64,000 nucleotides of DNA from assembly GCF_004361915.1 (NCBI RefSeq), contig NZ_SNWP01000011.1, positions 744,001 through 808,000 on the forward strand, in the 5' to 3' direction. The DNA is from Sediminibacterium goheungense. Lineage in GTDB: Bacteria > Bacteroidota > Bacteroidia > Chitinophagales > Chitinophagaceae. A model generated the notes under the pieces. It did not search any database. It saw only the letters and a list, made by a program, of their open reading frames with translations, and was not told the DNA's origin. A program made the position numbers and the translations under genes. Below are positions 10,062 through 18,700 of this stretch, in pieces; positions within the stretch are counted from its first letter, which is position 1; each line of letters begins with the position of its first letter.

Positions 10062-11025
10062 ATATTCCATATTGATTCTATTTTGGGTAGGTATAGAATG
10101 GCTTTATTTTAAAATAGCCCGATACTATGCAATTGTAGACAAACCCAACGCTAGAAGCTCCCATCATTTAGTAACTATTAGGGGGGGAGGTATTATTTTC
10201 CCGATTGCGATACTTGTCGGGATATTTAATGAACAACCCATAAAATGGCTATTAATTTTAGCTTTATTATTAATCTCTGTACTCAGCTTTATAGATGACA
10301 TCAGAAATCTAGATAGTAAGCTTAGACTTTTATTACAAAGTATTGCAGTTGCAAGTATGTTATACTTATTCTCTGCTCAGTTTTCAATGATGGGCATAAT
10401 ATTATTGTTCATTTTAATCACAGGTGTGATAAATGCTTACAATTTTATGGATGGAATCAATGGGATTACGGTATTGTATTCAATAGTAACATTAGGTAGT
10501 ATGTATTGGGTAAAGCAAATAGTACCTTCGGTCTTATCTGATCAACTTTTCATTGCTTTATCTAGTTCGTTACTCGTTTTTGGTTTTTTTAATGTAAGAA
10601 AAAAAGCAGCATGTTTTTCGGGAGATGTCGGAAGCGTTTCCCTGGCTTTCATTTTTTGTTTTTTATTGTTGAAAATCACTATCTCAACCAACTTTAGTTG
10701 GTGGATACTCTTTTTGGGAATATATGGGATTGATTCAGTGTTTACAATCACTTGTAGGATTTTCCGAAAAGAACCTTTGATGCAAGCTCATCGGTCACAC
10801 TTTTATCAATATCTGGCAAATGAAGCGGGATGGACACATATTCAGGTAAGTTTATTATTTGCTGTAGCGCAATTGATATTAAATATGTTTGTTGTTTATA
10901 GCTTTACCTCCAAACAAATTTGGCTTGCTTTAATACCTTTATTTGCATTTCTTACTATATATATTATATTTAGGCTGCGGTTTGAAGGTGCTCAACGGCT
11001 TTTTGTTCGTTACACTACAGGATAA
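10051..11025 (+). CDS. WecA/WbpL-like polyprenyl-phosphate sugar-1-phosphate transferase
   Basis: Polytopic membrane protein of 324 residues in the MraY/WecA superfamily, which starts repeat-unit assembly by moving an N-acetylaminosugar phosphate from UDP-sugar to undecaprenyl phosphate. Catalytic aspartates are seen in FIDDIRNLD and NFMDGINGI; FSGDVGS and AHRSHFYQ (near residue 246) are the other family motifs. Flanked by a WbpV-like reductase and a WbpM-like dehydratase, it is most like WbpL and may transfer QuiNAc- or FucNAc-1-phosphate. A second, unrelated initiator is encoded at 19012-20415. Confidence 0.88.
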   Translation: MLLRYSILILFWVGIEWLYFKIARYYAIVDKPNARSSHHLVTIRGGGIIFPIAILVGIFNEQPIKWLLILALLLISVLSFIDDIRNLDSKLRLLLQSIAVASMLYLFSAQFSMMGIILLFILITGVINAYNFMDGINGITVLYSIVTLGSMYWVKQIVPSVLSDQLFIALSSSLLVFGFFNVRKKAACFSGDVGSVSLAFIFCFLLLKITISTNFSWWILFLGIYGIDSVFTITCRIFRKEPLMQAHRSHFYQYLANEAGWTHIQVSLLFAVAQLILNMFVVYSFTSKQIWLALIPLFAFLTIYIIFRLRFEGAQRLFVRYTTG

Positions 11026-11034
11026 CTTTAACTT

Positions 11035-12966
11035 ATGTTTCAGAAAATTAACATTGTACCTCGGTGGATTGTTTTTCTTATTGATTCTGCTATATGTGGA
11101 TTCGCCATGGTATTTGCACATTTAATTCGCTATAATCTATCAGTCGAAGCGATGGATTGGCAGGTTTTGAGCGGAAACGTATTAATACTTCTTCTTATTA
11201 ATTCTATTGTGTTTATCAATTTCAGAACTTATGCCGGCATTATACGCTATACGGGTATTCAGGATGCACTCCGAATCTGTTATGCAATACTGATGACAAC
11301 ATCTGTTTTATTTTTTATAGGGCTTGTTTCTACTAATACTGGTGGCGCATTAGCATTTCCTAACGTAACACTGATTATTTATGGATTATTTAGTTTCTTA
11401 TTTCTTATTTCCTATCGTGTACTTATAAAGTATGTATTTGTTTATCTGCGCAATTACAAAATGGATCGTAAAACAGTCATTATTTATGGTGCAGGTGAAG
11501 CAGGTTTTGCTACAAAGAGAGTATTAGAGCATGATGCCACATCTAATGTTAATGTAATGGCTTTTGTTGATGATGACATGAGAAAAGTAGGGAAAGTAGT
11601 TGACGGAATTAGAATTCATCACACACTTGATCTTCAGGCTTTGACTTTAGGCCAAAAAATAGATGAAATTATTTTAGCAGCTTTTGCAATAGCTCCGTCC
11701 AAAAAAAATGAATTAGTTGATTTTTGCTTGGATCATGGAATTAAAGTCTTGAACGTCCCTCCATTAGACAAATGGATAAATGGCGAATTCTCTGCTCGAC
11801 AGTTGCAAACTATTAAAATTGAAAATTTATTAGAAAGAGAGCCTATTCGTATCAATAATGAAAAAATAGCGAATCAAATTAAAGGGAAAAGAGTACTGGT
11901 AACTGGCGCCGCAGGATCAATTGGAAGCGAAATCGTTCGCCAATTATTACGATTCCAGCCTCAAACCATTATTCTTTGTGATCAAGCAGAGACTCCACTC
12001 CATCATTTAGAACTTGAATTACAGGAGCTGAATTTTAGTACTGCATGCATAACGTATTTAGGTGATGTGACCAATGAAGAAAGAATGCAGGAAATGTTTG
12101 ATATGTATGAGCCACATTATGTGTATCATGCAGCAGCTTATAAACATGTTCCGATGATGGAACTTTGCCCATCAGAAGCAGTATTAACAAATGTAATGGG
12201 GACCAAGATTATTGCGGATCTTTCTGTAAAATACCATGTACAGCGTTTTGTTATGGTATCGACAGATAAAGCTGTTAATCCTACCAATGTCATGGGTGCT
12301 TCGAAAAGATTGGCAGAGTGTTATGTACAATCACTTTATCACTCTTCAGCCAATAGTGGGGAAAATGAAAAATTCACTAAATTCATTACCACCCGTTTCG
12401 GGAATGTACTAGGATCCAATGGATCAGTAATTATTCGTTTTAAAGAACAAATAGAAAAGGGAGGTCCGGTTACGGTTACCCATCCCAATATTACCCGATT
12501 TTTTATGACCATTCCGGAAGCTTGCCAATTGGTACTTGAGGCAGGTAGTATGGGTAGCGGGGGAGAGATTTTTGTGTTTGATATGGGCAAACCTGTTCCC
12601 ATTGTTGATCTCGCAAAAAAAATGATTCGTCTGTATGGTTATGTACCCGGAATAGATATTGATATAAAATATACCGGACTTCGACAGGGTGAGAAACTTT
12701 ATGAAGAATTGTTAATGGATTCAGAAAATACTTTACCTACTTACCATGAAAAAATCATGATCGCAAAAGTAAGGAGCAATGCAATTGGATCTATTCAGGA
12801 TGAATTTGCTGCTCTGATTCGTCTCGCCAAACAGAAGGCTAATACAATGGATATGGTAGCTAAAATGAAGCAATTGGTGCCAGAATTCGTAAGTAATAAT
12901 TCTGTTTTTGCTGAACTGGATAAGAAGAAGGATGAAGGGAATGTGGTAGCGATGAAGATTAGTTAG
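11035..12966 (+). CDS. Membrane UDP-GlcNAc 4,6-dehydratase, WbpM/CapD/PglF type
   Basis: 643 residues: about four N-terminal membrane segments, a CoA-binding-like Rossmann region (IIYGAGEAGF), then an SDR domain with GAAGSIGSE near residues 292-300. The active-site region reads STDKAVNPTNVMGASKR, with Met in place of the usual SDR tyrosine, as known for WbpM/PglF proteins. These make UDP-4-keto-6-deoxy-GlcNAc, the precursor of QuiNAc, FucNAc or bacillosamine. It is the last gene of the AT-rich operon; the stop is followed at once by the first recurring spacer words. Family assignment is firm, the end sugar is inferred. Confidence 0.92.
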   Translation: MFQKINIVPRWIVFLIDSAICGFAMVFAHLIRYNLSVEAMDWQVLSGNVLILLLINSIVFINFRTYAGIIRYTGIQDALRICYAILMTTSVLFFIGLVSTNTGGALAFPNVTLIIYGLFSFLFLISYRVLIKYVFVYLRNYKMDRKTVIIYGAGEAGFATKRVLEHDATSNVNVMAFVDDDMRKVGKVVDGIRIHHTLDLQALTLGQKIDEIILAAFAIAPSKKNELVDFCLDHGIKVLNVPPLDKWINGEFSARQLQTIKIENLLEREPIRINNEKIANQIKGKRVLVTGAAGSIGSEIVRQLLRFQPQTIILCDQAETPLHHLELELQELNFSTACITYLGDVTNEERMQEMFDMYEPHYVYHAAAYKHVPMMELCPSEAVLTNVMGTKIIADLSVKYHVQRFVMVSTDKAVNPTNVMGASKRLAECYVQSLYHSSANSGENEKFTKFITTRFGNVLGSNGSVIIRFKEQIEKGGPVTVTHPNITRFFMTIPEACQLVLEAGSMGSGGEIFVFDMGKPVPIVDLAKKMIRLYGYVPGIDIDIKYTGLRQGEKLYEELLMDSENTLPTYHEKIMIAKVRSNAIGSIQDEFAALIRLAKQKANTMDMVAKMKQLVPEFVSNNSVFAELDKKKDEGNVVAMKIS

Positions 12967-13080
12967 GTGTTAGGAGAGTGGTGAGCTGATTGATAATGAT
13001 ACTATTATTCTCATAGTTTGGTGCTTCTTGTCTCAATTTTAGGTTCTACCCTTAAAAATACTAGATATTGCTCTTCTGCC

Positions 13081-13169
13081 CGGTCTGTTTAGGGCAGGCC
13101 TATCCCCAAGTACCTAGTCCACTTCGGCAGGTTCATAGCAGGCTGAGTTCAGGGCATGTCTAACATCTA
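13081..13169. repeat. Degraded copies of spacer words E and C
   Basis: The spacer 12967-13208 opens with a word-C-like stretch (GTGTTAGGAGAG) and holds degraded right-hand forms of E and C (AGGGCAGGCCTA, AGTACCTAGTCC, TTCAGGGCATGTC) just before the predicted ino1 promoter. This is the first spacer in the window with such words; none is seen among the tightly packed genes before it. Confidence 0.5.
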
Positions 13170-13175
13170 ATTCCT

Positions 13176-13183
13176 TACCTTTG
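13176..13183 (+). promoter_or_regulatory. -7 promoter element TACCTTTG upstream of ino1
   Basis: TACCTTTG matches the Bacteroidota sigma-ABfr consensus TAnnTTTG and lies 25 bp before the ATG at 13209, giving a short leader. No clear -33 TTG was found at the expected distance. The same octamer precedes atpD. Confidence 0.65.
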
Positions 13184-13208
13184 CGGTCTTTTCAATTATA
13201 AAATACAC

Positions 13209-14519
13209 ATGTCTACTAAAATAAGGGTTGCCATTGCGGGCATCGGGTCTTGTGCTTCTGCACTTGTACAAGGAGTTGAATTCTACTTAAGAAATCCAGA
13301 TAATACCATTGGGTTGATGTATCCTGAGATTGGGGGATATAAAACTGCAGATATTGAATTTGTTCTCGGGTTTGATATTGATGAGCGTAAAGTGGATACT
13401 TTTTTACAGGAAGCGCTGTATGCTCAGCCGAACTGTAATATGCAGGTGATTGATCCTGCTTCCAAGTTTCAGTGTATTGAAACCAATGCCCGTACTTTTC
13501 GCGGGCCCACATTAGATGGTATTGCACCGCATATGCGTAACTATCATCCTTCCATTACTTTCCAGGAAGATCAAAAAGCGCATGAGATCAGTGCCGCTGA
13601 ATACAAGGATTTACTAAAAAAATACCAGGTTGATATTTTACTCAACTATATGCCCGTAGGTGCAGAAGAAGCTTCGAAATGGTACATCACCAATGCCATT
13701 GAAGCAGGCGTGCATGTGATTAACTGTATGCCTACTTTCATATCCACCGATGATGCCCGTACATTGGAACTGCTGGCCATTCAGCATAAAGTGACCATCG
13801 TAGGTAGTGATATGCGCTCCAGCTACGGTGCCAGCCGCTTATCAGAAGTATTACAGGGTAGTATGATGGATGCCGGTTTGGTGGTTACCCAGCATATTCA
13901 AATGAATATGGCAGCAGGCACTACGCAGGGGCAGGAACATATTATCAATGGTCGCTCGGCCAATACCGACTTTCTCAATATGGCCGAAAAAGCCCGTCTT
14001 TATAATAAACATGTTTCGAAAGAGAATGTACTCAGTGGACAGTCTATTGTAAGAGGTAAGGGACTGGAGGGGATGACCATGTTCGCAGGTCCTTCGTTGA
14101 CGGTGGTACAGCGTCCCGGTGGTGCTTATATGGGTACGGATAATAAAGTATGTAATATTGACCTCGTTGCCTATGGCTTTGCAGGTGCCCGCTACGAACT
14201 TACTGCAAGGTTATCGGTGCAGGATAGTCCGAACAGCGGTGGTATTGTAGTGGATGCCATCCGCTTTTGCCGTGTAGCGCGTGAAATGGATATTGTAGGT
14301 TATCTGCGTGGTCCTTCGGCCTGGTCGCAGAAAACACCGCCCGTTCAAATGACGACAGCCGATGCCAAATTTGAATGTGATGCGATGGCGAGAAGGGTGT
14401 ATACCCCGATTACGGAACAGCAGAAGATCAGCCATCTTTATAATGGAGATATTTTATTGAAGGAGAAAGTTAAGGGGCTTACGTTTACCTTTCAGAAAGG
14501 TAAAACGGAATATGAATAA
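13209..14519 (+). CDS. ino1: Inositol-3-phosphate synthase
   Basis: 436 residues. Converts glucose-6-phosphate to inositol-3-phosphate with NAD. The N-terminus IRVAIAGIGSCASALVQG is the family's nucleotide-binding segment. NYMPVGAEEASKWY, NCMPTFIS, GSDMRSSYGASRLSE and GGAYMGTDNKVCNIDLVAYGF follow in the order expected for bacterial Ino1 proteins. In Bacteroidota this enzyme feeds inositol phospholipids and inositol sphingolipids; no other such gene is adjacent here, so its product might also enter an envelope glycan. It has its own promoter element, and its base composition is less AT-rich than that of the operon upstream. Confidence 0.9.
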   Translation: MSTKIRVAIAGIGSCASALVQGVEFYLRNPDNTIGLMYPEIGGYKTADIEFVLGFDIDERKVDTFLQEALYAQPNCNMQVIDPASKFQCIETNARTFRGPTLDGIAPHMRNYHPSITFQEDQKAHEISAAEYKDLLKKYQVDILLNYMPVGAEEASKWYITNAIEAGVHVINCMPTFISTDDARTLELLAIQHKVTIVGSDMRSSYGASRLSEVLQGSMMDAGLVVTQHIQMNMAAGTTQGQEHIINGRSANTDFLNMAEKARLYNKHVSKENVLSGQSIVRGKGLEGMTMFAGPSLTVVQRPGGAYMGTDNKVCNIDLVAYGFAGARYELTARLSVQDSPNSGGIVVDAIRFCRVAREMDIVGYLRGPSAWSQKTPPVQMTTADAKFECDAMARRVYTPITEQQKISHLYNGDILLKEKVKGLTFTFQKGKTEYE

Positions 14520-14523
14520 TGCT

Positions 14524-14870
14524 CCGTCACCCTGAGCCTAGCCGTAGGGGCTCCCGACTTTATTGGAAAGTGCCATTTGGCAGAATTTTCTTTTTAGAAG
14601 GTTTAGTAGTATCATCAAACACCCTGCTTACTTTCTTTGTCATGATACAAAGAAAGTAACAAAGAAAAATCAAGGCTTTCGAAAAAAAGCTAAAATTCAT
14701 GTCATTAGGCTACAACGGATGAAGTCTAAAGTCAGGCGGTAGAGTCAATTATTAAGCGAAGCTGTGCTTCAGCTTAGATAGAAAGCCAGGCACCATCCGT
14801 TGCTTAACGCTTCATTCCATGAATTTCTTAACCTGCCTGGCGGCAGACAGGCGCCTTTTTTCTGAGGCCG
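14524..14870. repeat. Structured ~340-bp repeat, copy 1
   Basis: Closely similar to 16501-16867. Inside are a hairpin of 13 bp (14628-14640 with 14647-14659, loop CATGAT), then nested arms AAATTCATG (14693-14701) with CATGAATTT (14818-14826) and CAACGGATG (14713-14721) with CATCCGTTG (14794-14802), a central GAAGC-TGT-GCTTC hairpin (14758-14770), and a 3' GCCTG/CAGGC hairpin followed by a run of T near 14853. No coding potential or transposase is visible. The design suggests a structured RNA or a non-autonomous element ending in a terminator. It fills most of the spacer 14520-14973, whose right end holds words B and C (14937-14970). Confidence 0.8.
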
Positions 14871-14936
14871 GTGAAGAGGAAATTTGCGGTATTTGAAGAA
14901 TAGCTTTATACTTGAAACATTTCCGCAGAGTGCCAT

Positions 14937-14970
14937 TTTCAAATTTCCAAATTTTCAAATTCCTAGCACC
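14937..14970. repeat. Spacer words B and C, right-hand form
   Basis: ATTTTCAAATTTCC-type words followed by CCTAGCACC end 4 bp before the ATG at 14974. Read in frame they encode IFKFPNFQIPST, which gives a false N-terminal extension for the next gene. Confidence 0.7.
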
Positions 14971-14973
14971 TTC

Positions 14974-16485
14974 ATGCTAAATAAAAAATTAACCTTACTT
15001 AGCCTATTTAGCTTACTAGCACACTTATTGTTTTCGCAGACTTTGGAAGGAGGGATGATGCGTGACCTGCAGTTGCGGGATTTGCAGTTGTTGGGGAAGG
15101 GCCGCAGTGGTCGGAGTTTTGCGCTGCGCAGTGTCGCGTTGGGAGAACTGCCTGATTCTGCAGTTAGCAGCTTTAGAAAACCTTCTATTAGCCTATTACC
15201 CCTTAGCTGGCTTTCCCAGTTTAACAGCCAGCTACCTTTTAGTGAGAATGATGGCTCTTTGATTGCTGCCAAGGGCTTACAGACCCGTTTGAGTGGCGGG
15301 GTGCAGGTGAGGGCGGGTTTTGTGGAAATGCAGCTGGCACCAGAGCTGGTTTGGGCCGCCAACCCGGCTTATAGCACTACGGCTCAGTATGGATTTAACA
15401 ATGGAAAATCTTTTCAGCGGATCTATCCCGGTCAGTCCACATTGCAATTGGTGGCGGGCGGCTTCCGGGGTGGTATTTCTACCGCCAACCAATGGTGGGG
15501 ACCAGGGGTGCGTAACAGTTTACTGATGACCTATCAGGCGCCCGGGTTCACACATTTTTTCCTCGGTAGCAGAAGACCCCTGAAAACACCCATTGGTAGT
15601 ATTGAATGGAAACTCATGGGTGGCTGGTTGCGTACCGATGGTGATCGATCTATGGAAAACCGTAACCTTCGCGCAGCTGATGCCATATTCGGACAGCGTA
15701 AGCGCTACCTGAGTGGTTTAACTATTAGCTACCAACCCAAATGGATACCGGGTTTATTTGTAGGCTTTAACAGGGTGATACAAACTTTTAACAAAGATTC
15801 ACTCACCAGTACTTTAGGTGCTTTTGAACGCTATTTCCCTGTCATTGCACTTGCGGCCCAAAAGAAAAATGTGCTCAATGAAGATTTAGTGGATCGTGAC
15901 CAGGTAGCTTCTTTTTTTCTGCGCTGGCTCTTTCCCAAACAACATTTTGAATTCTACATTGAATACGGTTACAACGATTACAAACTCAATACCCGTGATT
16001 ATTTGCTGGGTACCAGTCATTCAGCTGCTCACATTTTCGGGGTTAAAAAAGTGATTCCCCAACATGGTGATAACCGTTGGATCGATATTACCCTTGAACT
16101 CACCAAAATGAGTCAGACCCCCGACCAGATGGTCAGGGATGCTGGTAACTGGTATGAACATAATCCAATTATAGAAGGTTATACCCATGACAACCAGATC
16201 ATGGGTTCCATCTATGGTTTTGGTGCTGATGCTGTTTTCGCCGGCGTTAATTTAGTAAGAGGTGCCAAAAGACTGGGCTTCTTCATTGAACAGATTAACC
16301 GTGACCCTGTTAATCGCACTCAAAAGTGGGTGGATCTCGGTTTTGGTTTTACACCTCAATGGGTGAAAGATAAATGGATATTGGGTGGGAAAATGGAATT
16401 GGTGAGGACGAAGGGGTTTGCGTGGCAGACGGGGAAAAATGTAATGAATCTGCATGCGCAGATTGCATTACAATATAAATTATAA
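14974..16485 (+). CDS. Wzi-like capsule assembly outer-membrane protein (copy 1)
   Basis: 503 residues from the ATG at 14974. The frame is open back to 14884, but that part is encoded by spacer repeat, whereas MLNKKLTLLSLFSLLAHLLFSQ is a clean signal peptide. The mature part is rich in alternating aromatic and polar segments, as in an outer-membrane beta-barrel. It holds the Wzi-like block WWGPGVRNSLLM, APGFTHF, PLKTPIGSIEWKLMGG. Wzi proteins anchor or help assemble surface polysaccharide. It shares this block with the next gene (17063-18700), but the two proteins have diverged widely. The ~340-bp repeat lies upstream of both. Role is by family and context. Confidence 0.82.
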   Translation: MLNKKLTLLSLFSLLAHLLFSQTLEGGMMRDLQLRDLQLLGKGRSGRSFALRSVALGELPDSAVSSFRKPSISLLPLSWLSQFNSQLPFSENDGSLIAAKGLQTRLSGGVQVRAGFVEMQLAPELVWAANPAYSTTAQYGFNNGKSFQRIYPGQSTLQLVAGGFRGGISTANQWWGPGVRNSLLMTYQAPGFTHFFLGSRRPLKTPIGSIEWKLMGGWLRTDGDRSMENRNLRAADAIFGQRKRYLSGLTISYQPKWIPGLFVGFNRVIQTFNKDSLTSTLGAFERYFPVIALAAQKKNVLNEDLVDRDQVASFFLRWLFPKQHFEFYIEYGYNDYKLNTRDYLLGTSHSAAHIFGVKKVIPQHGDNRWIDITLELTKMSQTPDQMVRDAGNWYEHNPIIEGYTHDNQIMGSIYGFGADAVFAGVNLVRGAKRLGFFIEQINRDPVNRTQKWVDLGFGFTPQWVKDKWILGGKMELVRTKGFAWQTGKNVMNLHAQIALQYKL

Positions 16486-16500
16486 TATAAAAATAGCCCG

Positions 16501-16867
16501 GTTACCCCGAGCAAAGCCGAGGGGAGGCTCCCGATTTTACCGGAAAATGCCATTTGGCAGAATTTTCTTTTTCATTTTAAGAAGCTTTGATTTTCTTTTA
16601 GAAAGTTTACTAGTATCATCAAACTCTCCGTTTACTTTTTTTTCTTGATAAAAAAAGTAACAAAAAAATCAAGGCTTTCGAAAAAAAGCTAAAATTCATG
16701 TCATTGCGCTACAACGGATGAAGTCTAAGGCCAAGCTATAGTTTTTAATTTATCGAAGCTGTGCTTCAGCTTAGGTAGAGAGCCAAGCATCATCCGTTGC
16801 TTAACGCTTCATTCCATGAATTTCTTTACCTGCCTGGCGGCAGACAGGCGCTTTTTTTCTAAGGCCG
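16501..16867. repeat. Structured ~340-bp repeat, copy 2
   Basis: Second copy of the element at 14524-14870, most alike over the last ~200 bp. All stems are kept: AAATTCATG/CATGAATTT, CAACGGATG/CATCCGTTG, the GAAGC-TGT-GCTTC hairpin and the GCCTG/CAGGC hairpin with its T-run near 16852. In the 5' hairpin the stem is TTACTTTTTTT/AAAAAAAGTAA, so a C-G pair of copy 1 has become T-A, a compensating change. Copy 2 has about 20 extra bases near 16575-16600. It starts 15 bp after the first wzi-like stop. Confidence 0.8.
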
Positions 16868-17062
16868 AATAGAGAGAGAATTTGTCGCAAATTATAAGTT
16901 GGCTTTCGATTAACGTATTTTCAAATAATCTAGTACCACCTCTGTGAAACTCTGTGGTTAAAAGTTTTCTCTAGTTTCATAGCAAACCCTTCGACACCGC
17001 TCAGGGCAGGCATCTTCGAGTGGACTCATGACAAACCCAGTACCTAGCACCCTACTCTTACT
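16868..17062. repeat. Spacer before second wzi-like gene, with words E and C
   Basis: No gene is seen. The first half is plain AT-rich sequence. CTGTGAAACTCTGTGG (16943-16958) resembles a CTCTGCGTAACC-type word also found near 22.4 kb. From about 16987 it carries word E in right-hand form (CCCTTCGACACCGCTCAGGG) and from 17037 word C (CCCAGTACCTAGCACC), which stops shortly before the ATG at 17063. Confidence 0.6.
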
Positions 17063-18700
17063 ATGCGAATAAAATTTCTACTACTATTTATACTTATCGG
17101 TACATACGCTTCTGCGCAGCAGGTGCATAATGACCGGTTGAAGGATTTATTGAGAACTCGGCAACTGGCTGGGGATAGTGCGCTGCAGCTTCGTTCCTTG
17201 ATGGTGAATGCGGCACAAGTTCATGTGAGTGTGCTGGATATGGATAAGCCGGTGGTGTCGGTGGCCCGTTTGCAAGGCAAAAATTTCTCCTTGGGTGTAT
17301 TACCCTTGCAGCTGACTCAGCAATATCACGACAAACAACCCTATGAATGGAATGGGGGTAGCTTTTTGCCTTCCAGAGGATATCAAATGCTGGTTAGTAC
17401 AGGTGTTTATGCCAATTTGGGCAAACATATCCAGGTTCAACTAGCACCTGAATTTACCCGTGCAGAAAACAGAAGTTTTGAAGGCTTCTCCCAACAGCAG
17501 GGCGACAGGGCCTGGGCCGATCGCTACCGATTCTGGAACACGATTGATATTCCAGAGTCTTTTGGTAGTGAGCCGCAGGCAGGTTTTTATCCTGGTCAGT
17601 CTTTTGTGAAGTATCGCACAAAAAACCTGTCGATGGGTTTGTCGACCGAAAGTCTGTGGTGGGGACCGGGTTACCGGAATGCCCTGGTTATGAGTAATAA
17701 TGCCCCTGGGTTTTTACACTGGACAGTTGAAACCCATCAACCCATTCGTACCGGTATCGGTAATTTTGAAGGACAGATCATGGGTGGTAAGCTGGAAGCT
17801 TCCGGTTTTCTGCCTCCGAGGATCAATAGTGTGTACAACGGCAATTTTCTTTATGTACCCAAACCCAATCAGGACCGTTACATGACAGGTATGGTGCTGA
17901 CCTGGAACCCTAAATGGACCAAAGGGCTGTTTCTGGGTATTGCCAAAGCTTCTTATCTCTATACCAATGATATTTCGAATCCGCTGGATGTATTGCCTTT
18001 TCAGGGTTTTCTGGGAAGGGCCCGCACAGCCAATGAACGCAATGGCAAAAAAGCTTCGATGGGTTCGCTTTTTGTGCGTTACCTGATGCCGGCTGAGCAG
18101 GCTGAGTTGTATATGGAATTTGGCAGGAAGGATATTTCGTTGATGCCCTGGAACCTGATTCAGACCGATGCTTACCGCAGGGCTTATGTGGCCGGTTTCC
18201 GTAAACTTTTTGCTACCCGTAACAAGGCACATATTCAGTTCATGGCAGAGCTGGCCCAACTACAGGCACCCACGGCAGAACTGATCAGGAGTCCGGACAG
18301 CTGGTATACCCATCCTTATGTTCGTCAAGGCTATACCAACAGGGGGCGTTCAATTGGAGCGGGGATTGGGCCGGGCAGCAATAGCCAGACGATGGAGATT
18401 AGCTGGGTGAAGGGTTTGAAGCGAATAGGATTACAGTTGGAGCGGGTTCGTTATAACAGTGATTTCTATTACCTGGCTTTTGAATACCTCAAAGATTTCC
18501 GCAGGCATTGGGTGGATCTGTCGGCTATGGCGAAGGTAGACTGGCCACTTGGTCCGGTATTTTTATCGGCCCAGCTGGGGCTTATACGTTCCTATAATTA
18601 CCAGTGGTGGATTGTTCAGTATGATCCCACCAATTATCTGATTCCGGGGAATGAGGTGTTGAATTTTACGGGGAGGATGGGGGTGAGCTACAGATTTTGA
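17063..18700 (+). CDS. Wzi-like capsule assembly outer-membrane protein (copy 2)
   Basis: 545 residues with a signal peptide (MRIKFLLLFILIGTYASAQ). The barrel-like mature part contains LSMGLSTESLWWGPGYRNALVM, APGFLHW, PIRTGIGNFEGQIMGG and, later, SPDSWYTHPYVRQGYTNRG, which corresponds to GNWYEHNPIIEGYTHDN in the first copy. The shared order of blocks shows the two genes are paralogues, though they have diverged widely. Probable role: outer-membrane attachment or assembly of exported polysaccharide. The stop codon TGA merges with the first TGATGTCGGAT word of the spacer. Confidence 0.82.
   Translation: MRIKFLLLFILIGTYASAQQVHNDRLKDLLRTRQLAGDSALQLRSLMVNAAQVHVSVLDMDKPVVSVARLQGKNFSLGVLPLQLTQQYHDKQPYEWNGGSFLPSRGYQMLVSTGVYANLGKHIQVQLAPEFTRAENRSFEGFSQQQGDRAWADRYRFWNTIDIPESFGSEPQAGFYPGQSFVKYRTKNLSMGLSTESLWWGPGYRNALVMSNNAPGFLHWTVETHQPIRTGIGNFEGQIMGGKLEASGFLPPRINSVYNGNFLYVPKPNQDRYMTGMVLTWNPKWTKGLFLGIAKASYLYTNDISNPLDVLPFQGFLGRARTANERNGKKASMGSLFVRYLMPAEQAELYMEFGRKDISLMPWNLIQTDAYRRAYVAGFRKLFATRNKAHIQFMAELAQLQAPTAELIRSPDSWYTHPYVRQGYTNRGRSIGAGIGPGSNSQTMEISWVKGLKRIGLQLERVRYNSDFYYLAFEYLKDFRRHWVDLSAMAKVDWPLGPVFLSAQLGLIRSYNYQWWIVQYDPTNYLIPGNEVLNFTGRMGVSYRF

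Noticed and set aside
16454..16648. Short + frame at the end of the first wzi-like gene
   Set aside because: It reads the ~340-bp repeat in one copy only; the other copy does not keep the frame, so selection on protein is not supported.
14524..16867. Insertion sequence or composite transposon carrying the first wzi-like gene
   Set aside because: The two copies are direct repeats without a transposase gene, and clear target duplications or terminal inverted ends were not seen.
17714..18259. 181-codon open frame on the - strand inside the second wzi-like gene
   Set aside because: Fully antisense to a well-supported coding region, with no recognisable domain; a shadow frame.
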